DNA of 42,925 nt from Burkholderiales bacterium (lineage in GTDB: Bacteria; Pseudomonadota; Gammaproteobacteria; Burkholderiales; Casimicrobiaceae): assembly GCA_025927765.1 (NCBI GenBank), contig JAICKU010000027.1, positions 1 to 42,925 of the forward strand, written 5' to 3'. Of the stretch, positions 1 to 8,880 are shown piece by piece. A program made the translations under genes and the position numbers. The notes below the pieces were generated by a model. It was not told where the DNA came from. It searched no databases and saw nothing but the letters and a program-made list of their open reading frames with translations. Position 1 is the first letter of the stretch. Each line of letters begins with the position of its first letter.

Positions 1-633
1 CTGCGCGGCTGGCTCGTGGCCAAGCTCTCGGGCGAACCGTTCGACGAGATCGCCGTGCCGCTCGACGACCTCGTCGCCAATCCGGCGCGTTACGCGTTCC
101 TGCCCTCGCGCCTCGTGCCTTGCCTGGTCGACCGCGGAGCCGTCGTCTGGGATACGCTCGCGATCGCCGAATACCTCGCGGAGCGCCATCCGGCGATGTG
201 GCCGGACGATCGCGTCGCCCGAGCGCACGCGCGCTCGATCGTCTGCGAAATGCATTCGGGATTCGCGACGCTGCGCAACGACATGACGATGTGCATACGC
301 GAGCGGGTCGACGTACGGCCGTGGTCGCCGAAGCTCGCACGCGACATCGAGCGCATTACGCAGATCTTCGACGAGACGCGACGTCGCTTTGGCAACGGAG
401 GCGCCTTCCTGTTCGGCCGCTATTCGATCGCCGACTGCTTCTTCGCGCCCGTCGCGTTTCGTTTTCAGACGTACGCCGTGAAGCCGACCGGCGCCGCCGC
501 GGCGTACGTCGAATCGCTGCTCGCGCACCCCGACGTGAAGGCGTGGGAGCGCGATGCGCTCGCGGAAACGGCGGTGATCGAAGTCGACGAACCGCGCATC
601 GTCTATCGCGAGAAGCTCGCGGCCAAGGGATGA
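1..633 (+). CDS. Glutathione S-transferase family protein (5' partial)
   Basis: The reading frame is open from the first base of the window, so the N-terminus (including the usual thioredoxin-fold active-site loop) is cut off. The visible part begins LRGWLVAKLSGEPFDEI, which matches the middle of a GST N-terminal thioredoxin domain; VPCLVDRGAVVWDTLAIAEY (residues about 38-57 of the fragment) is the usual cis-Pro/'ES-IAEYL' glutathione-binding segment, here with Asp-Thr in place of Glu-Ser. An all-helical C-terminal domain follows, with the N-capping-box-like FGRYSIADCFFAPV. GSTs of this type conjugate or reduce small electrophiles in the cytoplasm; the substrate cannot be told. Its stop codon overlaps the start of glcE (ATGA), so the two are probably translated from one mRNA. 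A GTG at 16 is only an internal valine, not the start. Confidence 0.85.
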   Translation: MRGWLVAKLSGEPFDEIAVPLDDLVANPARYAFLPSRLVPCLVDRGAVVWDTLAIAEYLAERHPAMWPDDRVARAHARSIVCEMHSGFATLRNDMTMCIRERVDVRPWSPKLARDIERITQIFDETRRRFGNGGAFLFGRYSIADCFFAPVAFRFQTYAVKPTGAAAAYVESLLAHPDVKAWERDALAETAVIEVDEPRIVYREKLAAKG

Positions 634-1706
634 GCGACGCTGCGGTCGCCGAGATCGAGGAGCGCATCCGTGCCGCCGCGCACGCGCGGCGGCCCTTGCG
701 CATCTGCGGCGGCGGCACCAAGGATTTCTACGGCGAGGCGCTTGCGGGCGAGCCGCTCGACGTACGCGCGATTCGCGGCATCGTGTCGTACGAGCCCGCG
801 GAGCTCGTCGTCACCGCGAAAGGCGGAACGCCGCTCGCCGAAATCGAGGACGCGCTGGCCGCGCGCGATCAAATGCTCGCCTTCGATGCGCCGCGTTTCG
901 GCGATGGCACCACGTTGGGCGGCGCCGTCGCGAGTGGATTGTCCGGACCACGGCGGCCCTATGCGGGCGCCGTGCGCGATTTCGTGCTCGGCACGCATGT
1001 GATCGACGGCACGGGGACGTCGCTCGCCTTCGGCGGCCAGGTGATCAAGAACGTGGCCGGATTCGACGTGTCGCGTCTGATGACCGGCGCGCTCGGTACG
1101 CTCGGCGTGCTCTCCCGGATCTCGCTCAAGTGCCTGCCGCGCCCGAAGGCCGAAACGACGCGCGTGGTCGCGTGCGACGCGGCGACCGCGTTGCGGCTGA
1201 TGAACGAATGGGGCGGCAAGCCGTTGCCGATCAGTGCCACGGCGCATCATGGCAGCGAGCTTCGAGTTCGCCTCTCGGGCGCGCCGGCGGCGCTCGCGCG
1301 TGCCGCGGCGGTCGTCGGCGGCGAGGAGATCGACGGCACGTCGTACTGGAACGCGCTTCGCGACCAGACGCTCGAGTTCTTCGGTGCAGCGCAGGACGAT
1401 GGGGCGAGCCTTTGGCGGCTGTCGGTGCGCTCGACCGCACCGATGTTCGCAACGTCCGAGGAGACGATGATCGAATGGGGCGGTGCGCTGCGCTGGCTCG
1501 TCGCGCGTGAGGCGATCGACGGGCGGGAAATTCGCGCGTGGTCGGAGCAGAACGGCGGCCATGCCACGCTCTTTCGCGGTGGCGACAAATCATCGGGCGC
1601 GTTCCAGCCGCTGCCGGCGCCGCTCGCGCAACTGCATGCGCGCCTGAAGCAGGTGTTCGACCCGCACGGCATCCTCAATCCGGGCCGACTTTACACGGCA
1701 TTCTGA
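630..1706 (+). CDS. glcE: Glycolate oxidase FAD-binding subunit GlcE
   Basis: Predicted 358-residue FAD-linked oxidase subunit of glycolate dehydrogenase (GlcDEF), which oxidises glycolate to glyoxylate at the cytoplasmic membrane. The start ATG overlaps the stop of the preceding gene (ATGA at 630). The N-terminal PCMH-type FAD-binding domain is recognisable: RICGGGTKDFYG (about 24-35), then LVVTAKGGTPLAEIEDAL, and the pyrophosphate-contacting run GDGTTLGGAVASGLSGPRR (about 91-109), then GGQVIKNVAGFDVSRLMTGA typical of GlcE. The C-terminal end HGILNPGRLY is the standard ending of the family. Length fits GlcE (about 350 aa), not the 480-500 aa GlcD. It overlaps glcF by ATGA at 1706. A glcD gene is not seen beside it; it may lie just upstream of the window. 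Confidence 0.92.
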   Translation: MSDAAVAEIEERIRAAAHARRPLRICGGGTKDFYGEALAGEPLDVRAIRGIVSYEPAELVVTAKGGTPLAEIEDALAARDQMLAFDAPRFGDGTTLGGAVASGLSGPRRPYAGAVRDFVLGTHVIDGTGTSLAFGGQVIKNVAGFDVSRLMTGALGTLGVLSRISLKCLPRPKAETTRVVACDAATALRLMNEWGGKPLPISATAHHGSELRVRLSGAPAALARAAAVVGGEEIDGTSYWNALRDQTLEFFGAAQDDGASLWRLSVRSTAPMFATSEETMIEWGGALRWLVAREAIDGREIRAWSEQNGGHATLFRGGDKSSGAFQPLPAPLAQLHARLKQVFDPHGILNPGRLYTAF

Positions 1707-2992
1707 TGGAAACGCGGCTACTTCCGGCGCTCGCCGCCACGCCCGAAGGCCAGGAAGCCGAAGCGATCCTGCGCGCGTGCGTGCACTGCGGCTTCTGCAC
1801 GGCGACGTGCCCGACGTATCAGCTGCTCGGCGACGAGCTCGACGGCCCGCGCGGGCGCATCTACCTGATCAAGCAGGCGCTCGAAGGCGGCGAAGTCACC
1901 GGGAAGACGCAGCTGCACCTCGACCGCTGCCTCACGTGCCGCAGTTGCGAGACGACGTGCCCGTCGGGTGTGCGCTACGGCCGTCTCGCCGACATCGGAC
2001 GCAAGTTCGTCGAGGATCGTGTGGGACGCAACGCGATCGAGGCGACGCGCCGATCGGCGCTGCGCCGCGGCCTGCTGTCGCGGCCGCTCTTCCGTGCGGC
2101 GCTCACGATGGGACGCATGGCGAAAGGGTTCCTGCCGCGAAGCGTCGCGGCATCGATTCCCGGCGCACGCAATGCGGGCGCGTGGCCGGCGGCGCGGCAT
2201 CGCCGCCAGATGTTGATTCCGCAAGGCTGCGTGCAGCCGTCGCTCGCGCCGAGCATCGACGCCGCCACCGCGCGCGTGCTCGACCGTGCCGGCATTTCCG
2301 CACTCGCCGTCGACGACGGGGGAGGGTGCTGCGGGGCGCTGTCGCTGCACCTGTCCGAGCACGATGAAGCGAAGGCGCTGGCGCGCCGCAACATCGACGC
2401 GTGGTGGCCGCACGTCGAGCGCGGCGTCGAAGCGATCGTCGTCACGGCGAGCGGTTGCGGCGTGACGGTCCGCGAATACGATCAACTGCTCGCGCATGAC
2501 GCCGCGTACGCCGCGAAGGCGAAGCGGATTTCGGCGCTCACGCGCGATCCCGTGGAAATCGTCGGCGCGGAATGGACGAAGCTTCTGCCGCAGATCGATC
2601 GTGCGCGCACGTCGCTCACCGTCGCGTTCCAGGCGCCCTGCACGCTGCAGCACGGCATGAAGATCCGCGGCCAGGTCGAGCGGCTGCTCGCCGGCGCGGG
2701 ATTCACGCTGGTGCCGGTCGCCGATGCGCATCTTTGCTGCGGGTCCGCCGGCACGTATTCGATCCTGCAACCCGAGCTGTCGCGTCGCCTCAAGGCGAAC
2801 AAGCTCGAGGCGCTGCAGGCGCATCGGCCCGACGTGATCGCGAGCGCGAACATCGGGTGCATCACGCATCTCGCGTCAGGCACGCCGTTGCCGGTGCGCC
2901 ACTGGATCGAGCTCGTCGACGACGCGACGTCGAATGCGCGCGACGCAGCCGAACGGCCGGCGACCGTGCGCGACGAGGCGACGGCGGGATGA
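1706..2992 (+). CDS. glcF: Glycolate oxidase iron-sulfur subunit GlcF
   Basis: 428-residue iron-sulfur subunit that passes electrons from the flavin subunits of glycolate dehydrogenase to the respiratory chain. Two ferredoxin-type 4Fe-4S clusters are visible: CVHCGFCTATCP (Cys 25, 28, 31, 35) and CLTCRSCETTCP (Cys 75, 78, 81, 85). Two cysteine-rich CCG domains follow, seen as DDGGGCCGALSLHL and later APCTLQH...HLCCGSAGTYS, as in heterodisulfide-reductase-like/GlcF proteins. The ATG shares its first base with the glcE stop, implying translational coupling. The length equals that of typical GlcF (about 400-430 aa). The C-terminus overlaps the start of the thioesterase gene by ATGA. Confidence 0.95.
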   Translation: METRLLPALAATPEGQEAEAILRACVHCGFCTATCPTYQLLGDELDGPRGRIYLIKQALEGGEVTGKTQLHLDRCLTCRSCETTCPSGVRYGRLADIGRKFVEDRVGRNAIEATRRSALRRGLLSRPLFRAALTMGRMAKGFLPRSVAASIPGARNAGAWPAARHRRQMLIPQGCVQPSLAPSIDAATARVLDRAGISALAVDDGGGCCGALSLHLSEHDEAKALARRNIDAWWPHVERGVEAIVVTASGCGVTVREYDQLLAHDAAYAAKAKRISALTRDPVEIVGAEWTKLLPQIDRARTSLTVAFQAPCTLQHGMKIRGQVERLLAGAGFTLVPVADAHLCCGSAGTYSILQPELSRRLKANKLEALQAHRPDVIASANIGCITHLASGTPLPVRHWIELVDDATSNARDAAERPATVRDEATAG

Positions 2993-3432
2993 GCAGCGAC
3001 TGGTTCATTCCGGCCGTTCGCAGCGCTTATCCGGCGTTCCTCGCGATCCCCACGCGCTGGATGGACAACGACGTCTACGGCCACGTCAACAACGTGACGT
3101 ACTACTCGTACTTCGACACCGTCGTCAACGAGCATCTCGTTCGTGAGGGCGGCCTCGACATCGCGCGCGCACCCGCAATCGGCGTCGTCGTCGAGACCGC
3201 GTGCCGCTTTCACAAGCCGATCACGTTTCCCGACGTCGTCGACGCCGGCATGCGGGTGGTGGCGATCGGCCGCTCGTCGGTGCGCTACGAGATCGGGCTT
3301 TTCCGCCAGGGGGACGACGACGCCGCGGCCGCCGGCCGCTTCGTGCACGTGTGGGTCGATCGCGAGGTGCGGCGTCCGGTGCGCGTTCCGGAACGCATCC
3401 GCGCGGCGCTCGAACCTCTGCGCGTACCCTAG
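2989..3432 (+). CDS. Acyl-CoA thioesterase, 4-hydroxybenzoyl-CoA thioesterase-like
   Basis: 147-residue single-domain hotdog-fold thioesterase. The diagnostic motif RWMDNDVYGHVNNVTYYSYF (residues about 20-39) carries the catalytic Asp and the YGHVNN turn of the YbgC/FcbC (4HBT) family. Such enzymes hydrolyse the thioester of short or aromatic acyl-CoAs in the cytoplasm. The start overlaps the glcF stop (ATGA at 2989), so it is the fourth gene of a coupled string with the GST, glcE and glcF. That suggests a house-cleaning or product-release role near glycolate or C2 metabolism, but the substrate is an inference only. No signal peptide or membrane segment is seen. Confidence 0.88.
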   Translation: MSSDWFIPAVRSAYPAFLAIPTRWMDNDVYGHVNNVTYYSYFDTVVNEHLVREGGLDIARAPAIGVVVETACRFHKPITFPDVVDAGMRVVAIGRSSVRYEIGLFRQGDDDAAAAGRFVHVWVDREVRRPVRVPERIRAALEPLRVP

Positions 3433-3471
3433 AATCCGTTCCGCGCGCCCGCCCGAACCAGGAACACGACC

Positions 3472-5370
3472 ATGCACAAACTCGTCCCCTTGGCCGGATT
3501 CATCCTGACGCTCGGCATCGTCCCCGCCGCAACGGCGAAATCGGACGACGTCATCCCGATGCGCGACTTCTTCCGCCATCCCGACCGCGCGTACTACCGC
3601 ATTTCGGGTGACGGCAAGACGCTGTCGTTCATGCAGCCGTGGGAGCGGCGGATGAACATCTACGTGCAGGCCGTGGGGAGCAACGCGGAGCCCGTGCGCA
3701 TCACGTCGGAGAAGGACCGCGACATCCCGAACTACTTCTGGAAGGGCGCCGACCGCGTCGTCTACACGAAGGATTTTGGCGGCGACGAGAACGATCACAT
3801 CGTCGTCGTCGGCGGCAAGGGCGGCGAGCCGAAGGACGTGACGCCGTATCCGGGCGTGAAGGCGATCATCGTCGATCCGCTGGTCGAGCTGCCCGATCGC
3901 ATGCTCGTGGGACTCAACAAGCGCGTCAAGGAAGTGTTCGACGTCTACGCCCTCGACCTCGTCACCGGCAAGCTCACGCTCGTCGCGGAGAACCCGGGCA
4001 ACATCACGAGCTGGGGCGCCGATCACGACGGCAACGTGCGGTTCGCGATCGCCACCGACGGCGTCGACAACACGTATCTCTATCGCGCCGACGTCAAGTC
4101 GGCATTCGAGCCGGTCGTCACGACGTCGTTTCGCGATCAGTTCCAGCCGCTGCTCTTCAGCGCCGACAACAGGAAGCTGTACGTCGCGTCGAACCTCGGC
4201 CGCGACAAGGTCGCAATCGTCCTCGTCGATCCGGCCACCGGCCAGGAAGGGGAGCTGGTGTACGAGCGCACCGACGTCGACGTCGGCAGCGTCGCGTGGT
4301 CCAAGGCGCGCCAGCGCGCGTCGTTCGTCGACTACCAGACGTGGAAGAACGAGCGCCACTACCTCGACCCCGACGCGAAGGAGCTCTTCTCAAAGCTCGA
4401 ATCCAGGTTGCCCGGCTACGAGGTCACGCTGCAGTCGCTGAGCGACGACGAGACGCGGATGATCGTCGCCGCCACCAGCGACCGCACGCAGGGCGCGCGC
4501 TATCTGTACGACCGCAGGACCGACACGCTGACGAAGCTCGGCGACGTCACGCCGTGGCTGCCCGAGGCGAAGATGGCGGCGGTGAAGCCCGTCGAATACA
4601 AGACGCGCGACGGATTGACGGTGCACGGCTACCTGACGCTGCCGAACGGCGTCGAAGCTAAGAAGCTCCCCGTCGTCGTCAATCCGCACGGGGGCCCGTG
4701 GGCCCGCGACGGCTGGGGCTTCAATCCCGAAGTGCAGTTCCTCGCGAACCGCGGCTACGCCGTGCTGCAGATGAACTATCGCGGCTCGACGGGCTATGGC
4801 CGCAAGTTCTGGGAAGCCTCGTTCAAGCAATGGGGCTTCGCGATGCAGGACGACATCACCGACGGCGTGACGTGGCTGATCAAGCAGGGCATCGCCGATC
4901 CCAGGCGCATCTGCATCTACGGGGGCAGCTACGGCGGCTACGCGACGCTCGAGGGCCTCGTGAAGACGCCGGATCTCTACGCGTGCGGCGTGGACTACGT
5001 TGGCGTGTCGAATCTCTTCACGTTCATGAAGACGATTCCGCCGTACTGGAAGCCCTTCCTCGCGATGATGCAGGAGATGGTCGGCGACCCCGAGAAGGAC
5101 AAGGCGCGGCTCGCCGAGGCGTCTCCTGCGCTCAATGCCGATCGCATCAAGGCGCCGCTCCTGATCGCGCAGGGCGCGCGCGATCCGCGCGTCAACAAGG
5201 ACGAGTCCGACCAGATGGTCGCGGCGTTGAAGAAGCGCGGCATCGACGTGCCGTACATCGTCAAGGACAACGAAGGCCACGGTTTCCACAACGAGGAGAA
5301 CCAGTTCGACTTCTACGAGGCGATGGAGAAGTTCCTCGCGAAGTACCTGGGCTCGCGCGCGCAGCTCTGA
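3472..5370 (+). CDS. Exported S9-family prolyl oligopeptidase / dipeptidyl aminopeptidase
   Basis: 632-residue serine peptidase of the prolyl oligopeptidase family (MEROPS S9). The first 23 residues (MHKLVPLAGFILTLGIVPAA) form a signal peptide with an ATA-K-like cleavage site, so it acts in the periplasm or outside. Residues about 40-350 give the beta-propeller gate; about 375-630 form the alpha/beta hydrolase domain. The catalytic triad can be placed: Ser486 in GGSYGGYAT, Asp571 in GARDPRVN, His603 in NEGHGFHN. The HGGPWARDGWGFNPEVQF oxyanion region is intact. An AGGAA ribosome site precedes the ATG, and a TAGAAT -10-like hexamer lies at 3430-3435, across the end of the preceding gene, so it probably has its own promoter. 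It would cleave short peptides, perhaps for nutrition. Confidence 0.9.
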   Translation: MHKLVPLAGFILTLGIVPAATAKSDDVIPMRDFFRHPDRAYYRISGDGKTLSFMQPWERRMNIYVQAVGSNAEPVRITSEKDRDIPNYFWKGADRVVYTKDFGGDENDHIVVVGGKGGEPKDVTPYPGVKAIIVDPLVELPDRMLVGLNKRVKEVFDVYALDLVTGKLTLVAENPGNITSWGADHDGNVRFAIATDGVDNTYLYRADVKSAFEPVVTTSFRDQFQPLLFSADNRKLYVASNLGRDKVAIVLVDPATGQEGELVYERTDVDVGSVAWSKARQRASFVDYQTWKNERHYLDPDAKELFSKLESRLPGYEVTLQSLSDDETRMIVAATSDRTQGARYLYDRRTDTLTKLGDVTPWLPEAKMAAVKPVEYKTRDGLTVHGYLTLPNGVEAKKLPVVVNPHGGPWARDGWGFNPEVQFLANRGYAVLQMNYRGSTGYGRKFWEASFKQWGFAMQDDITDGVTWLIKQGIADPRRICIYGGSYGGYATLEGLVKTPDLYACGVDYVGVSNLFTFMKTIPPYWKPFLAMMQEMVGDPEKDKARLAEASPALNADRIKAPLLIAQGARDPRVNKDESDQMVAALKKRGIDVPYIVKDNEGHGFHNEENQFDFYEAMEKFLAKYLGSRAQL

Positions 5371-5381
5371 TCCGTTCTTCC

Positions 5382-6092
5382 ATGCGCACGTGGATCGTCG
5401 TTCCGGCGGGCGGCGGCGGCAGCCGCTTCGGGACGGCGCATCCCAAGCAGTACGCGGATCTCGCCGGCGCTCCCATGCTCGTGCGCACGCTCGAGCGGGT
5501 CGCAACGCTCGCTGCCGACGGCATCTTCGTGGCACTTGCACCCGACGACGTGCATTACGACGACATGGTCGGCTTTCGCGACCGCGTCGAGCCGCTGCGC
5601 TGTGGCGGCGCAACGCGTGCCGCCACCGTACGGCACGCGTTGCGCGCGATCGAGGCGCGCTGCAACGACGATGACTGGGTGCTCGTGCATGACGCTGCGC
5701 GCCCTTGCGTGCCCGCCGACGCGCTCGCGCGCCTCGTGGCGCAGTTGCGCGACGACGACGTCGGCGGCCTGCTCGCGCTGCCGCTCGGGGACACGTTGAA
5801 GCGCGCAGCGGCAGGCGACGATGCGCCGCGCGTGCTGCGCACCGAGGATCGTGCGGGCCTTTGGCTGGCGCAGACGCCGCAGATGTTTCGCTACCGCCTG
5901 CTCGTGGCCGCGCACGCGCGCGATGCGCGTGGCGAATGCACGGACGACGCGCAGGCCGTCGAGGCGTTGGCGGCGACCGGCGTGTGCGCGCGGCCGCGGC
6001 TCGTCACGGGGAGTGCGCAGAACATCAAGATCACCTATCGCGAGGACCTCGATCTCGCGACTGCGATCCTCGACCTGCAGGCATCGTCATGA
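5382..6092 (+). CDS. ispD: 2-C-methyl-D-erythritol 4-phosphate cytidylyltransferase
   Basis: 236-residue cytoplasmic enzyme of the MEP isoprenoid pathway; it transfers CMP from CTP to MEP. The N-terminal nucleotide-binding motif [17 protein letters not shown] (about 8-24) matches the family P-A-x-G-x-G-x-R-x-x-K-Q pattern, with Gly in place of the more common Ala at the third position. [11 protein letters not shown] (about 102-112) is the second signature, and [13 protein letters not shown] near the C-terminus is the usual ITxxxDLxxA end. The start ATG is 11 bases after the S9 peptidase stop. The gene overlaps ispF by ATGA at 6089, the usual ispDF arrangement of proteobacteria. Confidence 0.96.
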   Translation: MRTWIVVPAGGGGSRFGTAHPKQYADLAGAPMLVRTLERVATLAADGIFVALAPDDVHYDDMVGFRDRVEPLRCGGATRAATVRHALRAIEARCNDDDWVLVHDAARPCVPADALARLVAQLRDDDVGGLLALPLGDTLKRAAAGDDAPRVLRTEDRAGLWLAQTPQMFRYRLLVAAHARDARGECTDDAQAVEALAATGVCARPRLVTGSAQNIKITYREDLDLATAILDLQASS

Positions 6093-6586
6093 CGCTGCGC
6101 ATCGGCAACGGCCTCGACGTGCACGCGTTCGTCGCGGGCCGGCCGCTCGTGATCGGCGGCGTGACCATTCCGCACGATCGCGGCCTCGAAGGCCACTCCG
6201 ATGCCGACGTGCTGCTGCACGCGATCTGCGACGCGATCCTCGGCGCACTTGCGCTCGGTGATCTCGGCAGGCATTTTCCCGACACCGATCCGAAGTGGAA
6301 GGGCGCCGACAGCCGGCGCCTGCTGCGTCAGGTGGCGGCGATGATGCAGGCGCAGCGCTATGCGATCGCCAACGTCGACGCGACGGTGATCGCGCAGGCG
6401 CCGAAGCTCGCGCCGTCCATCGACGCCATGCGGGCGAACATCGCGGCGGACCTGGGGTGCGACCCGTCGCGCATCTCCGTCAAGGCGACGACGACCGAAC
6501 GGCTCGGATTCACGGGGCGTGAGGAGGGGATCGCTGCCCTCGCGACCGTACTCGTGTTCGAGGTGGGCGATCAGGCCGGGGCCTGA
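6089..6586 (+). CDS. ispF: 2-C-methyl-D-erythritol 2,4-cyclodiphosphate synthase
   Basis: 165-residue IspF, which cyclises CDP-ME 2-phosphate to MEcPP and releases CMP. The zinc ligands are visible: Asp10 and His12 in GLDVHAF, and His44 in [38 protein letters not shown] gives the substrate-binding loop, and [20 protein letters not shown] is the canonical C-terminal signature. The length (about 160 aa) is normal for a trimeric IspF. Its start shares the ATGA overlap with the ispD stop, so both are made in step. Confidence 0.97.
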   Translation: MTLRIGNGLDVHAFVAGRPLVIGGVTIPHDRGLEGHSDADVLLHAICDAILGALALGDLGRHFPDTDPKWKGADSRRLLRQVAAMMQAQRYAIANVDATVIAQAPKLAPSIDAMRANIAADLGCDPSRISVKATTTERLGFTGREEGIAALATVLVFEVGDQAGA

Positions 6587-6605
6587 GTCACGAAATCGCC
6601 CCGAG

Positions 6606-7433
6606 ATGCACGTCGATCACGTCGTCATCAACGTCCGCGATGCGATGGACGCGGCGGTCGAGCGCTTTCGTGCGCTGGGCTTCACGCTGACCGATCGCGG
6701 TCATCACTCGCTCGGGTCGATCAATCATCTGATGGTGTTCGAGTCCGACTACCTCGAACTCGTCGGCGTACCGGCCGGCGCCGAGCGCGTGCGCCGCGAA
6801 ATTGCCGACAGTCCCGCCGGGCTGGACGGCCTCGTGTTCGCGACCGATGACGCGGCAGGACTGCACGACCGGCTCGCGACGCGCGGCGTGCCGGTCGCGG
6901 AGGTCGTCGCATTTCATCGTCCCGTGACGATCGACGGCACCACGCAGCGCGCGTCTTTCAAGACGGTGCGCGTCGCACCCGGCTTCGTGCGCGGCGGCCG
7001 GGTGTACTTCTGCGAGCACGAGACGCCGCATCTCGTCTGGCGGCCGGAATGGCAGGCGCATCGCAACGGCGTGCATGCGCTCGCCGGCCTCACGATCGTG
7101 GTCCCCGATCCCGATCGCGAGGCCACGCGCTATGCGGACGTCGTCGGCGGCACCGTGCAGGTTTGCGCCGACGAAAGCGAGGTCCGTTTTCGCGACTGCG
7201 CGGTGCGCTTCACCCGCGCCGCGCGGTATTCCGCGCGCTACGGCAACGCCGCCTGCGACGCCGGCGGCCGCGACGCGTTCATGGGCGCGCTCGCGCTGCG
7301 CACGTCGTCGCTCGCCCGCGTGCGCGCGTGCGTCGTCGCGGCGCCGGAGGTGTCCAAGGTGCGCATGCTTCCCGATCGGATCGTCGTGTCCGCGAGGGAC
7401 GCGTTCAACGCGGTGATCGAGTTCGTCGAGTAG
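6606..7433 (+). CDS. VOC-superfamily (glyoxalase-like) protein
   Basis: 275-residue protein with a glyoxalase-like fold (Glyoxalase_3 type). The N-terminus MHVDHVVINVRDAMDAAVER starts the first beta-alpha-beta-beta-beta unit with a metal-ligand-type His4, and NHLMVFESDYLELVGVP gives the Glu-containing strand of the same site. The second half is more divergent (HALAGLTIVVPDPDREATRYADV). Family members are metal-dependent dioxygenases, isomerases or simple binding proteins; nothing in the sequence fixes the substrate. It starts 19 bases after ispF with no overlap and converges on the flavoprotein gene at 7444 with a 10-base gap. The cytoplasmic location is inferred from the absence of a signal peptide. 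Confidence 0.8.
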   Translation: MHVDHVVINVRDAMDAAVERFRALGFTLTDRGHHSLGSINHLMVFESDYLELVGVPAGAERVRREIADSPAGLDGLVFATDDAAGLHDRLATRGVPVAEVVAFHRPVTIDGTTQRASFKTVRVAPGFVRGGRVYFCEHETPHLVWRPEWQAHRNGVHALAGLTIVVPDPDREATRYADVVGGTVQVCADESEVRFRDCAVRFTRAARYSARYGNAACDAGGRDAFMGALALRTSSLARVRACVVAAPEVSKVRMLPDRIVVSARDAFNAVIEFVE

Positions 7434-7443
7434 CGCAGGTTCG

Positions 7444-8880
7444 CTAAGCGAAGATCCCGGGCAGCATGCGCCGGATCTGCGCGGCGATGAAGATGGCGCC
7501 GAGCGGATCGCCGAACGTGCCTGCCGTCGGCGGGCCGATGACGCGCAGGCGATCCGTGCGAGTGCCATCCTGCCCGATTGGCCGGCACTGCGCATCGACC
7601 GCGAACCCGATGCCGGTGACATCCGGAACGAGTCGCCCCTGCCGTGTCAGCGACGCGAGCATTGGATTCGTCGTCGCGCCGCCGCGGCCGTCGAGGCCCG
7701 TGCAGTTGACGATCGCGTCGAATGCTTCGGTGTGAACGCGGCGTGTCCGGCCTTCCTGCAACTCGACGACGAGCGTCCCATCGCCTGCGCGCGCGATCGA
7801 ACTGACCTTCGCCGGGCCAATCAGCACGCGACCCTGACGCTCGGCCTCGTTCACGATGGCATCGTTCTGCGGCGGCGCGCGGAAGCGATGCACGTCGTAC
7901 CACCGCCGGGCATGGCGCAGCAGCCGCGCCTTCACGCGTGCGTCGAGCGCCGACCACACCCGCCACAGCGGGTCGCGAAACTCGTCGAACGGACCGTACC
8001 ACGACTCGCCTTGCACGCGAGCCTGCGCGATGCGCGCGCGGAGCGCCCGCATCAACGTGGTCGCCTGCATCGGCTGGGCGAGCTCGCGCACGAACGGCGC
8101 AAGCGAGCCGTCGATCCGCTGCAGCATGCCGGCCGCGGCCAGCGCCGGCGGCAGGTCGAACGCGGGGCGGTGCGCGCGCGGGCGCAGCGCACGCGGCGAC
8201 ACTGCCGTGATGCGTCCGCAATGACCGCGGCGAAGCAGCGTCGTGATGACGTCGAGCGCCGTGAGTCCGGTGCCGAGCACCAGCACGCGCGCTGCGGCGT
8301 CGACCGCACGCAGGCGGCGAAGGTCCCACGGCTCGGCGATCACGCTCGGGTGCGCTGCGACATCGGCCGGGAGCGTGAGGGGGAATCGCGACGGCGCGTT
8401 GCCCGTCGCGATCACGAGCACGTCGCCCGGCACGCGGCTGCCGCCGCGCGTCGTCGCGCTCACGCCTTGCGTTTCCAGCGTCGCATCGATCGCTTCGTCG
8501 CGCAGATGCCGCAGTCGGAGTGCGGGGCGGCGTTCGACCTCGCGTGCGAACGCCTGCGCGACGAAGCGGCCGAAGTCGCTGCGGCGAACGAAGAGCGCGC
8601 CGCCGCGTGCAAGGGCATCGGGATCGGCGCGAACGATGCGTTCCTGCGCGCACCAGCGCGTGAATTCCTCGGGGTCCGCGGGATCGACGAGATGCGTTCC
8701 CGCCGTGCCGTTCAGCCGGTGATCGGGGTCGTCGCTCGAGTAGGCGAGGCCGCGCCCGACGTCGGGGCGCGGCTCGATGACGGTGATGTCGAGCCGGGGC
8801 GGCGCATGGCGCGCGAGCTGGATCGCGGCGCTCGCGCCGCTGAAGCCGCCGCCGACGATCGTGACGGCACGAACCGTCAA
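7444..8880 (-). CDS. FAD/NAD(P)-binding oxidoreductase (YdhS-like)
   Basis: 478-residue flavoprotein of the 'FAD-NAD(P)-binding' (NAD_binding_9) family. The N-terminal dinucleotide motif is VTIVGGGFSGASAAIQLA; a second Rossmann motif, VLVLGTGLTALDVITTLLRR, sits near residues 165-185; a C-terminal NCTGLDGRG segment closes the FAD site. I chose the TTG at 8880 as start because it overlaps the stop of the upstream gene (TTGA), no ATG occurs near the dinucleotide motif, and the family begins only a few residues before it. This implies translational coupling with the binding-protein gene. Relatives include ornithine/lysine N-monooxygenase-like and YdhS proteins of uncertain substrate. It is probably cytoplasmic. 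The alternative start cannot be excluded. Confidence 0.8.
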   Translation of the reverse strand: MTVRAVTIVGGGFSGASAAIQLARHAPPRLDITVIEPRPDVGRGLAYSSDDPDHRLNGTAGTHLVDPADPEEFTRWCAQERIVRADPDALARGGALFVRRSDFGRFVAQAFAREVERRPALRLRHLRDEAIDATLETQGVSATTRGGSRVPGDVLVIATGNAPSRFPLTLPADVAAHPSVIAEPWDLRRLRAVDAAARVLVLGTGLTALDVITTLLRRGHCGRITAVSPRALRPRAHRPAFDLPPALAAAGMLQRIDGSLAPFVRELAQPMQATTLMRALRARIAQARVQGESWYGPFDEFRDPLWRVWSALDARVKARLLRHARRWYDVHRFRAPPQNDAIVNEAERQGRVLIGPAKVSSIARAGDGTLVVELQEGRTRRVHTEAFDAIVNCTGLDGRGGATTNPMLASLTRQGRLVPDVTGIGFAVDAQCRPIGQDGTRTDRLRVIGPPTAGTFGDPLGAIFIAAQIRRMLPGIFA

